Positions 1-11,107 of a stretch of DNA of 64,000 nucleotides are shown here, one piece after another. Below the pieces are notes generated by a model. It saw only the letters and a program-made list of their open reading frames with translations. It ran no database searches and had not been told where the DNA came from. Source of the stretch: Pseudoscleropodium purum (lineage: Eukaryota; Streptophyta; Bryopsida; Hypnales; Brachytheciaceae); NCBI GenBank assembly GCA_963969395.1, contig OZ017795.1, positions 20,689,063 to 20,753,062 on the forward strand. Reading direction: 5' to 3'. The translations under genes were made by a program, and so were the position numbers. Positions within the stretch are counted from its first letter, which is position 1, and each line of letters starts with the position of its first letter.

Positions 1-74
1 GCGCCCTCACTAATAATAGGAATAATATATGGAGAATGACTGACTAGAAGGGATGAGAGCATTGAAAGACTTAC

Positions 75-2634
75 AAGCGCGTGAGATTGCATTTGAGAAG
101 ATCTTCCGGTGGAGGCTCGGTGAAGTTGTTAGCGTTGAGAACCAAGACCTGCAGATGCACAAGCTTTCCAATTTCTTTAGGAATGGGATCAGAAACGCCA
201 TTGTTGCTGAGGTTTAAACTCTCCAAGTACAGAAGCTCCCCAATTGCCGCCGGGATGGGGCCTATCAACCCTGTCGACGCCAAGTTCCTGCAGCAGAAAC
301 AGTAATTTCAGTAACGAATTCTGCATGAAGGAATGAAGAATTGAGAGGTTCTTTATTTCTGCATCAAGGTAAGGTTGTGTGTTGTTAAAGCAACCTTTTA
401 AGAGCTGATTGCATTTTGGGGAAGCTAAACTTCTTGAAACAATTTTCAGTAAATTTTTGTAGGAAGAAAAGTGGAATTGGCATCTAATGTAAGTCGTTTC
501 ATATTTTTTGGACCTTCTTGGAATTAGTTACGATTTTTTGAAGTTGAAAACCAATGGTCACTAAAAGCGACCCCATCCTGAAATGTAAACTTTTGGTACA
601 TTGAAGAAAGCAAAATGTACCTCTGTGTTAGAGATTGCTTTTAGAGCTAGGTTGCATTTAGAGCACCCTACCTTATATGCACAAATTTAGTATTCTATTA
701 AGGTAGTGCTTGCAACACTTAGTGATTTCTCAAAGTTTCTCTATTTTAACCCTTAAAGGATTCATGACCATAGAAACCATCCCTCTACATATTGTGGGAA
801 TCATTGGCTTAAAAAAATACAAAAATGTTCATTGGAAGTCAAAGTATTGTTGAAGACCTCTCTATTTTGAAACAAAATTTCAAAGATGAATAGTTGCACT
901 TTCGTCCTATACAAAAGGATTTTCTAGTCATTCACAAGACACAAAATGTCCATGGCATCGTTTATGGATTAAACTCATGCAAGCTCAAATATTATTATAT
1001 TAAATTTAGTTAGAACAAATTGGTCAAAGTGCAAATCATCTTTTGGATATAGTGTGAATCATCTACTTAAAAAAATAACCAAAGCACTTATTGAAGGTCA
1101 AACTACTATGCAAGATTTCCCTTTTTTGCAAAAAATTCCAAAGATGAGCATCTACACCTAAATTATCTTACATAGAGGGATTCTCTATCATCCATCAAGT
1201 AACTCTAGATTAAAGTCCTTACAAGGTTAAAGAGTAAATATATCAATTGATTCAACAACTAATTTTGCATGAAATAATGAAAAAATAGAGACTATTTAAC
1301 TCTACTAAACAAAAAATTTCTTTCAATTGGTGATATTATTAAAGTCAAAGATTATGAAGTATATCCTCACAAAGGTCTAATCTGAGGCCACAGACAAGGA
1401 AAGGGTATAGATTTTGGTATCAAGCCGTGCAACCTGAACCGCTCCAAAGTAATGGCATATCACCAAGTGCTGACTTTACGAAGTCAAAAAGACACTCAGT
1501 AATCACCCTATTAGTGTGTGTGACACAAACTCACATTATTTTTAACTAGTCAAGTTAGTGCAGGCTGAAATGTTACTTAAAATGCATTCTTCAAATATTA
1601 AAGTGACACTATTTTAATGAATTCTGCATCTAGAAATACTAATTTCTCCTATAAGTTCGTGTGACACTAGCTTACCTACGTCAGGCTATATCAAATTAGT
1701 GCGGTTTGTAGTGTACACCCCCCCCCCACACACACACACACACACTCAAACTAAGTTTTTTGTAGTGAATACACTTCTGCAGGTGCCACTAATTTTAAAT
1801 TAGTGTATGCATTGTTGCAGGACTAAATAGAATAGTTAAATAGCTTACAGTCCCAAAACTTGGCTCCTTGTTACATCGTCGCAAGTGACGTGCGACCAAT
1901 TGCCGAGGCATGGATTTGAATTTGCCTCCCAGTCGCTGAAATTAGCACCCCAGTCTGTGACCAACTCCTTTAGAGTTGCCCCTGCAGAAATATCACCGGT
2001 ACCAATTTCAACAAGCGTAACTAACTTGAGATCAAGAAGGAAAGAAAAAAGTATTTTATTCGTACGTTAAAATGGCGTGTCTTCACAGAGCCTAATGTAT
2101 TCGTCACGTTCAAGTGCTCGGAACTTCAAAAAACTAGGACAGGTGTAGATCGAAGTTCCGAAGACTGAAACTTACTCTGTCAATTTCACTGGAATTGCTA
2201 TAATACGAATTATACTTGCTCAGGCTCCGGAGGTGCGTTTATGTAATTTTTTCTTGCAACTTATAGAGCTCAGAGGTTTCGTACGTTTCTATACCAATCC
2301 ACTTAGAGCAGAATCGCTGAAGAAGTAGCCAGAAGTAGAAGTATATTAATTAGAATTAATTAGAGTTCGTTTGAAACCGTGAGTTTCATTTGTAACTGTT
2401 TTTTTGCTTCTTAACTATAGCAGAGGTTTCGTACGTACGATTCTTGCTCGACATTAATCCATTTAGAGCAGAATAACGTACTGAAGAACTAGAAAAAGAT
2501 AAGAATTAGAGTTTGAAACGTTGGGTTTGAGCTATTTTCGTACCTTGATCGACTGCCGATAGTTGCGCACGAACTGGGACGCATCCCAGCAACAGTGCCG
2601 CCGTAATCACAGTGAGGAAAAGTCTGTGCACCAT
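75..2634 (-). CDS. LRR receptor-like protein, 5' part (runs off window)
   Basis: Exons read on the minus strand are 2634-2544, 1981-1849 and 287-75, with matching phases and GT-AG borders; the gene continues past base 1. Exon 1 starts with MVHRLFLTVITAALLL, a signal peptide ending near VRAQ. Exon 2 is an LRRNT_2-type cap: a Trp-rich stretch with the Cys pair in NPCLGNW and HVTCDD. Exons 2-3 then give plant-type LRRs (GLNLASTGLIGPIP, YLESLNLSNNG, PIPKEIGKLVHLQVLVLNANNF). A secreted or membrane LRR receptor (kinase or receptor-like protein) is inferred; no transmembrane or kinase part lies in the window, so the class stays open. Intron 2 is long (288-1848) and AT-rich. Exon 3 is 213 nt, close to three 24-residue repeats. 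Confidence 0.85.
288..1848 (-). other. Long AT-rich intron 2 of the LRR gene
   Basis: No coding signal is seen on either strand. Two stretches, about 800-940 and 1078-1200, look like diverged direct copies: both have a run of A after CTTAAA, then GGTCAAA- or AGTCAAA-like text, then a T-rich tract and a CAAAGATGA block. A C10 run joined to a (CA)n microsatellite lies at 1718-1745. A TTAACCC-type end resembling the element at 19615 occurs at 745. Confidence 0.5.
1718..1745. repeat. C10-(CA)n microsatellite
   Basis: A run of about ten C at 1718-1727 is followed directly by about nine CA units. It lies inside the LRR gene intron. Confidence 0.9.
2271..2530. repeat. Diverged ~150-bp direct duplication in LRR intron 1
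   Basis: CAGAGGTTTCGTACGT starts at both 2271 and 2421. The two copies share, in order, CCA.TTAGAGCAGAAT-like text, TAGAGTT and a GTTTGAAAC block. The duplication falls in intron 1 (1982-2543), next to the signal-peptide exon. Confidence 0.6.
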
Positions 2635-3096
2635 CAATCCCGGGCTCTGAAGTTTTCTAGAAACTGAACTTGAAGAGAACGCCATGTATGGTCGATGGGA
2701 ATTCTACTTGGCTAATCGCCCTCTCGGGTTTATTATAATTGACCGGGGCAAGATAGTTTACAGTCAGTTACATTTTGCCTTGGACTCAGAGCTCTTGTGC
2801 GACTGCGAAGATTGTGCCGCCGAAGGCATTAGCTCCGTCGTGATCCTTCAAAACCTTCAAACACAAGCACTAGATATGTCACAATAACAATTTCTCAGGT
2901 ACTACTTCAATCAAGCACCGCAGAAGATCAACAATTCAATGCACTAACCCAATGAAGTATTACTTGAAGCACTGAGAAATTCAAAAACCAAGGTTCGCTC
3001 AGAAAATAGTAACCACGACTCGGCCGAATTGAAAACCTCTTGCAATGGTCTATTAAAATGGTGGATTTCGGTGAATTTAATGTAGTTTAGTCTCCG

Positions 3097-3296
3097 ACTG
3101 GTGTTTCCGCAACAACCAGTCAAATTTTTTTTAAACATTCTTTTATTCTCTTTCCATCTTGTCCAACATCCCACTTTGGAACTTCAATATGTCAAGTTGG
3201 CCTGAAGACTTCTCTGATTGATGTTTACACTACAACTAATCAAGATTTTTTTGAGGCATTATTTTATTGTCTTTCCGTCTTGTCCAACATCCCACC
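3097..3296. repeat. Diverged direct repeat, two ~80-bp units
   Basis: Units at about 3097-3175 and 3219-3296 share TGTTT, CAAC, a poly-T tract, ATTCTTTTATT or ATTATTTTATT, then CTTTCC.TCTTGTCCAACATCCCA. They are about 122 bp apart, with moderate divergence. Confidence 0.7.
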
Positions 3297-5236
3297 AGTT
3301 GCCTCAAATAACCATTGTCTAAGTATTGGACAATATTAATTCACCAAATTGCATTTTGATGGTTACAATTTTGGGACTCATTTCTCTATCCAATGTCCAA
3401 TGAAGAACAAAATTTATAATTTATAATTGCTAATACAATTAATTGAAATATTTTTCTTGAAAAAAGTGCCTCTAAGTATGTTGACTATCTTATTTTGACA
3501 TTTTTGGGTGATTTTAGCCACTTACCCTTCATCTTTTACCTCTACATGCCCATGGTCAAAATGTCAATCAAACCCTCCTAAGATCAAAATTAACATTTAA
3601 ATTTAAAATTTCAGTGGTATGAAGTATAGTGCTTCAAATGATAATTTTTAAGAGAACTATTGAACAATGATGAGTGGTTGCATTGCACTACCAAACTTGT
3701 CATAGATTAATAATATTTTAATGAAATTGGAGTCTAGAGGCCAACTCTTTCTTGTTGAAGGAATGAGCCTACTCGAGAAACTAGACCTTTGAAGAACTTT
3801 CCTTACAAAAAGTATTGCAACATAGGCAATCTTGTCATTTTTCCATCCATGTTTAAAGTTCTTCATTGGACAAGTCTTGGCTATAGTGTAAATACAATCT
3901 AGTAAAGAACGAAATTTGCTTTAATCATATTGCTTCATTTTCCTACAATTCTTAAACAATGCACTTCTTCACAATAGTGTAAAGTGGCCTTTAAGATCTT
4001 AAGTGCACTTACTCATCATACTCCAAACCTACAAAAAGAATCAATGTGATCAAATTCCAAAATCAAAGTTCCACTATAAATTGTAGATTTTTAGTTGGCA
4101 AAAAATAAATTGGATGTATGCCATTGGAATTAAATTGATTTAATTACACATAGTTATGATGATATAGTAAAAGTACAAAATTGTGAGCCATTTGTATAAA
4201 ATATATAGCCTCCAAACAAACATGAGATCAAGCTTGTGGAGGGTCAAATTCTAAGGTCACTTTAGATACATCTATTTTCAACACTCTGAACATTCATAGT
4301 TGATTTTTATGGTTGAGTCCAAAAAAGGCGTTCAAAGGAAATCTAGAATCCCCTTGAAACAACCATTCAACAAGGACCAACAAAAGCTTTGATAGGGATT
4401 GGACTTTCAAACCCTTCTTTGGTTGCATCAATTTAGTGGTGTTATCTTAAGGTATATATATATGTGCACCCATAGTCATCATTGTCCATACTATGACACC
4501 TACATTTGGACCCCAAAACAACACTGAAACCGAAATATTGACAATACAAGATGTACACAATGTGACAATGTGAACATGAGAGCCCAGAAGAACCTAGTGT
4601 CAGTTGATTAAACATATATCCATTGACAATACTTTGAAATTTTGTAAATTACTGATTTGGTGTCCAAATGACGCGTTGTAAATTGTGGTGGAATCGCCTT
4701 TCACTTGCCAATATTAGATCCAATAAAAGGAAGTATATTCAGTAATGATAAGAATGATAGGTATACTCGATTGTTATCAGTGTCCATTGGTGTGTGCTCG
4801 GAATCTTGGATCAGGCTTACATCATTCAAGTCGATTTGCCGGAGATATACTCCTTTCTTTGCTTCGAAGTTGTCAAAGTAAGTTATGCTTCGATTCCTCT
4901 GGCATGTGTTGGGCTCAGTCTTTCTTCCCGCCTGACTGTTTCCAATGAAAAAGAATTTTAAATTGAAAACACTGTAATTGGAGTCTGCTTCTTCCGAACT
5001 TCACTGTTTGCCTCGTTCGTGTACGCGGGATCGAACTGGTTGGAATCTGGAGTCAAATTGGATTGGTTTCTAGCATGCAAGGTACGTAGTTTATTATTGC
5101 GAGACTGTTTTATTTAATGCGAGACTGTTTTCCACAAATAATTCATTACCTACAAATAATTCATGGACAAAAGGAGATTGCATGAATAGAAAAAGTAGCA
5201 CTTTGGTGTGTTCATACTCAAATTCATTCTGTAATT

Positions 5237-5400
5237 TGTTCGCCCACTGTAGAGTAACACAAAACAAGGTGAAAGTCAACAATCATGAATGTGAAGCAAT
5301 GCTACTACAAGCGTCTCATGTTCGCCCATTGTAGAGTAACACAAAACAAGGTGAAAGTCAATAATCATGAATGTGAAGCAATGCTACTACAAGCATCTCA
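5237..5400 (+). repeat. 82-bp tandem duplication carrying an open frame
   Basis: Units 5237-5318 and 5319-5400 are nearly identical, with only a few substitutions. In one plus-strand frame each unit reads AHCRVTQNKVKVNNHECEAM. After the second unit the frame continues through QLDTLLEIKGFLTLNGKPSF to a stop at 5467. The composition looks like a gene fragment, but I do not recognise the family. Because 82 is not a multiple of three, the duplication breaks the frame between units, which argues that any gene here is now a relic. Confidence 0.6.
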
Positions 5401-6539
5401 ACTTGACACTCTACTTGAAATTAAGGGCTTTCTCACCTTGAATGGCAAGCCGTCCTTCTCCCATTGAGTTTCAAAGAATCTTTGAATTTGCATAGATTTT
5501 CTTTTTTTTGTCTTATTTATATTCATTATATTGAATTCATAATATTGAATCTAAGATTTTGAATGTCAAAGTTGAATATAAAAATTCCTAAATTCCTTAA
5601 ATAGAATACACTTGAATGACATTATTAATCAATTGTAAAAAGTTATATATAAAAAAGATTAGAAATTATCACGATAGTTCTCACTCAGTGAGATTTTTAA
5701 ATTTAGTGAGAAAATGTGCATCATGATGAAGTCTTCTTTTGGTGGTCTCTTTCCTTTAAAATTGTCCTTAATTTGTTTCCATTTCAATGTGAATTTATAA
5801 TGAACATTCTTAAAGTTTCTCAAAACATGACATTTTAGTGCATCATGACAAAAACAACTTCTTGTAATAAACATTCTCAAGTATGCAAATATTTTTTTTA
5901 TAATAATTAATATTATTGGATTATTCAATAATAATCCAAATAAAAGATTGATCCTTGACTCCTTGTTGGATAGATTTGCATAGTCAAATTTTAATACTTC
6001 AATTCTTAGAGCAAAATATTAAATCTTATATCTTTCCAAATCTCATTTTTGACATTTATGTGGAAGACTCCTAACCAATCAGCAATAGTTATACAAGCAT
6101 TTAAGAATTAAAGTAGAACTAAAATATAAGATCTTTCATTCCTTGAAGTTACTTGTTTAATGCACTAATTTTGTAAAATTCTTTAAATTTCAAAAACTCC
6201 TCACAATTATATATACTTTGGTCACTAACCTACATTAGTCTAACCTATAGCCAACATAAATTAGTACAAGAAATCATCCAACACAATTCATATAATTTCT
6301 TTCAATTTGTAACAAATAAAATGCTTTCAACCACTCTAAAAGTTGCAAAGTAATGTTAGACACAATAAATTATGGAATATGATATAAATGGTATCCATTG
6401 CTATTGGACACCCCATAACTCAAGAGATATTCTTCAAGTGACTCAGAATTCAATATAAAATTCATATAAAAAATTTCATATAGAATTTTACCAATAGAGG
6501 TTCACATGAAAAACTTAACTTTGACTCATGTTTCATGTG

Positions 6540-6583
6540 GACCTTACCATATAGTTTCAAGGGGATCTTGCCATATAGTTTCA
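6540..6583. repeat. Short direct repeat
   Basis: CCATATAGTTTCAAG occurs twice, about 27 bp apart, just upstream of the CT-rich stretch. Confidence 0.6.
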
Positions 6584-6875
6584 AGTCAAGTTGCCCTCTT
6601 GGAAACTTGACTTCAACTCATAATTACTTTTCGTTACATGTGATTGGACGCTCACAACTCATCCATCCTCACTTTGCTCCACCCCCCATTTCCGTCCAAC
6701 GGCATCTCACGAGTTTGGTCCAACTCTCAATTCGGTCCAACTCCTCAAGTCCGCTCTCTCTCTCTCTCTCCCTACTTGCAGGAATATGCTTCCGCAAATT
6801 CGGCTGTTTTTACTTCCAACTTGGAAAACCACGCGTGTACGGCCTTTGGGATGCCTGAAAATGCCATGCCGGCGT

Positions 6876-7721
6876 TTGGGAGAAGTGCGGGACCTCCGAT
6901 CGATCTCAGTCAAGAGCTATCTGGCGGAGATTCGACATCGATCACTCTTTAGCCAATTGGCATCAACACCAACTTGCTCCGAAAATTAAGAAACTGACAG
7001 TGAAACTGGAAATGAAATAAAAATTTCATAAACATGTGGTAAATTTCTTCAGTTTCCTTGCTCGGCCAGGAGTGCAATCGGTCAAATATTCTCTTGTTAA
7101 CTTAGACAGTCCTCTATTTCTTTCTTCCTAAAGTCTGAACAAGCTTATCTTTGCGACTTAATTGGTTTCACTTCGGAACACCGCAATGGCCTCGATCAGT
7201 CAATGGTTCAAAAAAGTATCAAAATTTTTAAAAAAGGAAAACATAATATTCTGTGTTCCTTCTGTCCCCAAGTTGGTGGTGTTTTTCAATCTCATCAGCA
7301 AATTGGGAGAAGTGCGGGACCTCCGATCGATCTCGGTCAAGAGCTAGATAGCTAGCGGAGATTCGACATCACGTACTCTTTAGCATAATTGGCATCGATC
7401 AACCCCAACTAGCTCCGAAAAGAAACTGACAGTGAAACTGGAAATTAATGAAATAAAAATATTATAAACATGGGGCAAATTTCTTCAGTTTCCTTGCTCA
7501 GCCGGGAGTGCAATCGATCAAATATTCTCTTATTAACTTAGACAGACCTCTATATATATTTCTTTCTTCTAAAGTCTGAACAAGCTTATATTAGCGCACT
7601 TCGGAATACCGCGATGGCCTCAGTCAATGGTTCAAAAAAGTATAAAAAATTTTAAACAGGAAACATTCATATTCTGTGTTCATTCTGTCCCCAAGTTGGT
7701 GGTGTTTTTCAATCTCATCAG
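6876..7721. repeat. ~427-bp tandem duplication
   Basis: Unit 1 (6876-7302) and unit 2 (7303-7721) begin with the same TTGGGAGAAGTGCGGGAC text and end with CAATCTCATCAGC. They align along their length with scattered substitutions and small indels. Each contains GAAACTGACAGTGAAACTGG and CCCCAAGTTGGTGGTG. The GC is higher than in the surroundings. No open frame spans a unit, so it may be duplicated leader or intron sequence from a lost gene. Confidence 0.85.
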
Positions 7722-10700
7722 CGTGCTTTCTGCAGAGTGATCGTACAGTAAGTACTGTACCTTAAGAGAGTGCAGTTCATCCATCTTCTGGATGATTTCA
7801 TAATGTATCGTACTGTAGTAGAAATGGATGGATGGATGTGCAGTTACAGTCAGTCTGGTTTTAATTGCTACGGTGCCGACATTCCGTCCTGCTGTTTTAG
7901 AGTGATGTAGGATTAGATCTTGATGGGGTCAATGAGGTTTGGAAATTCGGGAGTACTTTGTTTCCAAAACAATGTTGACTTCTGGAAAAAGTGGTGACTA
8001 GTTGAAAGTTAGCTGATGAAATTGGGAAAAAATCCGGTTGCAATTTGAAGATTTGGTGGAAAAAAAATTGGTGAGAAAATTCTATGAAATTTCTAATTGG
8101 AATAAAAAAAAATAGAGAAAGTAACCAAAATTCATACTTGAAAAACTGGTTCAATTTGGGAATTGAATTGAAGGAAAACAACTAGTAAAACTAAAAAAAA
8201 TCCCAAACATTGTTCCAAAAGTGTATGACTTTCCTTTAATATTTAATGGATTCTAACTATTTTTTTTATTTTTGGAAAGAAGTGAAGGGAGTGAAGAATT
8301 CTAGAATTGGAGGGAATCTCCTTGGCATATCTAGTAATTGAGATTGATTGTTCATTTGATGACCTAGGAAATTAAATGGCTTCGATGAGTTCAATCTATT
8401 AAATAATATCATTGTACTAAAGTAGGCACCCCCCAAACCGGCACTAATTGCTATTGTGCCTAATTACTATTACTAGATTGTTCAAATTTTTATATTTCCG
8501 TATTGGAAAGCAAAAGGAGGTTTCAATGCACCAAAGAACGTGACATTTGGATATTGTATACAAAAGTTATGAAGGAACAATATTTGGTTCTAAAAATGTT
8601 TCTTCTACATGTCAAGTGCATAATTGATTTTGGACATGTACACAAAGTAAAAATGGCAATTTAGGGTTAGTGGCATATTTTTGGGTGCCTACCATTATAA
8701 TGAAATGATAAGGTAGTCTACTCTAAAGACAACCATATAACGGCTAATTTACCGTTTTCACAAGTTTTAGTGGACTAGAAGAATTTTAGCTCATTTTTCA
8801 TATTTTTCTCAAAGAGAAATAGATGAAAAAATTTAGCTTACGTGATTTCATATTTTTTGAGGCATTATTGAATTACTTCTGAATTTTCAAAGGTTTATGT
8901 TGTAAACACCTATTCCTTAGAATAGGTCTAGCAAAATGCATGTACATGTAATATGTAAAGAGAGACGGGGGAACCAAGAAGAAAGTGTAGGGGCTTGCAA
9001 TAAATAGCATGTAAGGGCCCTAAATGCAACCATGTATGTGTCAAATCAATTTTGGAGATTCTTGCATTTTCTATAAAAAAAAATAAAATTTTAAAGTAGT
9101 TGGCTTAACTTGCTAACTTTCAATTTGAATACATGAAATGTTCCCCTATCAATATATTTGAAAATGGACCCAATACATTTTTCCATCTGTATTATGTATC
9201 ATTTGCACTTCTTGAATTCAAAGGCATGTAAACATTTTTGTAACAAAGGTGGAGTCAAGAATTGTACATTTTAAACTTAAAGGAGCCATTACATTTAGTC
9301 CGAGCCAAGAAAATCAAAATGTTAACCACGAAAGGACACATTCCAATCACCAAGATAGTTGGTAAACAATTAACTAATTTCTAAATGAATAGGAGCATTT
9401 TTTGTTTGTATAGTTTTCATAAAAATGATTAAATTAGATCCTTTTTGTCCTTTGCAATGTTTCAAAGTTCATGACTCCCATTGGTGAAGGGACCTTTTCT
9501 AAGCTTTTGACCAATGAGAATAATGAATTTAAAATAAAAAAAATTAGTCCAACTATAAATTGACCCTTTAATTATATTGCTCAATTCTCTTTCATATAAT
9601 GCTATGGTTCCATAATTTGAAAAGATGAGATCCTATCAAAGTTCCAAATTTTTAAAAAAAAAACTTTAATCACCCAACACCACCACTACCTACCTTACTC
9701 CATCTTGACTAACTAGGACAAGACCAATTTTAAAATTGAATTCAATTACTCACAAGTATTCAACTCTATTCCTAGTCCAAGTTTTGCATTGGGATTGGCA
9801 AAAAGTTGTGCAATATGTGTATTAGCCAATGCACATTTGGGGGCTTATATTGACAAAATCCATAAATTTGAATTCCAAATGTTAGCTGTAGATTGAAGGG
9901 GTCAAATTGGATTTGGGTATCCCCTTTCCAAACCTACTGTAGCTTTGACATCCACTATTATTCATTGCCCATTAATATACATTTGCCCCTAATTTGTACT
10001 TGTATTGTCCACCTATTCCTCATGGCTATGACAAAGCCATTTCCACTAAAATAGACCAACCTAATTCCATTCTCTACCCAATTCCATCCCCTACTTCTAG
10101 CTCCAATTCCATTTAGAAAAACATCCTAATTTTTTCATGCTTCTAACAAAATCAATAAATTAATATTTAAGAAGGTAACTTGTCAAACTTTTGTTGATGA
10201 TTACTTCAAACACTAAAAGGTTGTTTATAGGACAAAAATTCAAAGAAATTACAATTTTAATCAAAAAATTATAATTCCACTTGTGTTTATTTTGTGAAAC
10301 AAGTACACACCTCCAAAAAAACATGTGCCCCATGTGCCCCTGTTGGAGTTGACCTCGTGATATTCAGATTACAAATCTGGGTGGTAATATGCTTGTCTAC
10401 TTTAATGCATGCCGAAAGGTTTACCACTGTCTGCAGCGACCCATTGACGGTAAGATGATACTCCGGAGTACTAAATTGTACATGATATTATTGTTTCCCA
10501 CAAATGAGAAAATAGGATTCTTGGTTATTTACAGTTTTTAAATCCTCAAATACTCCACTGCAGCTCAGTTTGAAGTGCTGACTGTCAACGTGGTGGCCAC
10601 ATGATTTCCCACTCCCACACACTCTTCACCGAAGCTGCTGACCTCGTTAGCCTAGTCTACGCAGCACGTCTGAACCATAGGCAGCCAACATGTGACCCCA

Positions 10701-10732
10701 GGGCGTTCTTTACGAAACCATGATATTCATAC

Positions 10733-10801
10733 GAAAAAAGTTGGTACCTGCTGGTGAAAAAAGTTGGTACCTGCTGGTGAAAAAAGTTGGTACCTGCTGG
10801 T
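10733..10801. repeat. Three 23-bp tandem units
   Basis: Three exact head-to-tail copies of a 23-bp unit contain GTTGGTACCTGCTGGT. The array is followed by ACACCAGGTAC, which partly mirrors the unit. It is too short and regular for a CRISPR array and has no spacers. Confidence 0.95.
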
Positions 10802-11107
10802 ACACCAGGTACTCTATTGGTTCCCGCATCTATAGGCTAATAGGAAATATTCTGCATGATCCCACTACTATCAGTCAGATCGCTTTTTCAAACTTGGTGG
10901 CGCAAGTGGCGGCTGCAAAGGATATATCATCAGAAAGGCAGTTGAAAGACAAGCAATGTTGTCAATAATTAGGAGAAATATTGTATCATTGTAATAATAT
11001 AGGATCTTCACTGCCACTACAAATTCGAGGTCAAGAAAATTGCTCATGTCGCGACAGCTAACTTGAACAGAGAGTAATTGTACAGGTATATGCAACCATT
11101 TGGAGAC

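Larger units (their letters stand above)
2635..11107. other. Intergenic region with local duplications
   Basis: The first part (2635-2900) is the upstream region of the LRR gene. The rest is AT-rich and carries only short open frames that I cannot assign. Structured parts are listed separately: direct repeats at 3097-3296, a tandem pair at 5237-5400, a ~427-bp tandem duplication at 6876-7721 and a 23-bp triplet at 10733-10801. A CT-rich run at about 6754-6774 resembles a plant 5' leader, but no gene follows it convincingly. I see nothing supportable in 7730-10340. Confidence 0.5.

Noticed and set aside
2684..2887. 67-aa plus-strand open frame as a gene divergent to the LRR gene
   Set aside because: It starts 50 bp from the LRR start codon, is short and has no recognised domain; it is more likely leader or promoter DNA.
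5020..5060. tRNA-like GGATCGAACTGG text
   Set aside because: No acceptor stem or anticodon arm could be folded around it.
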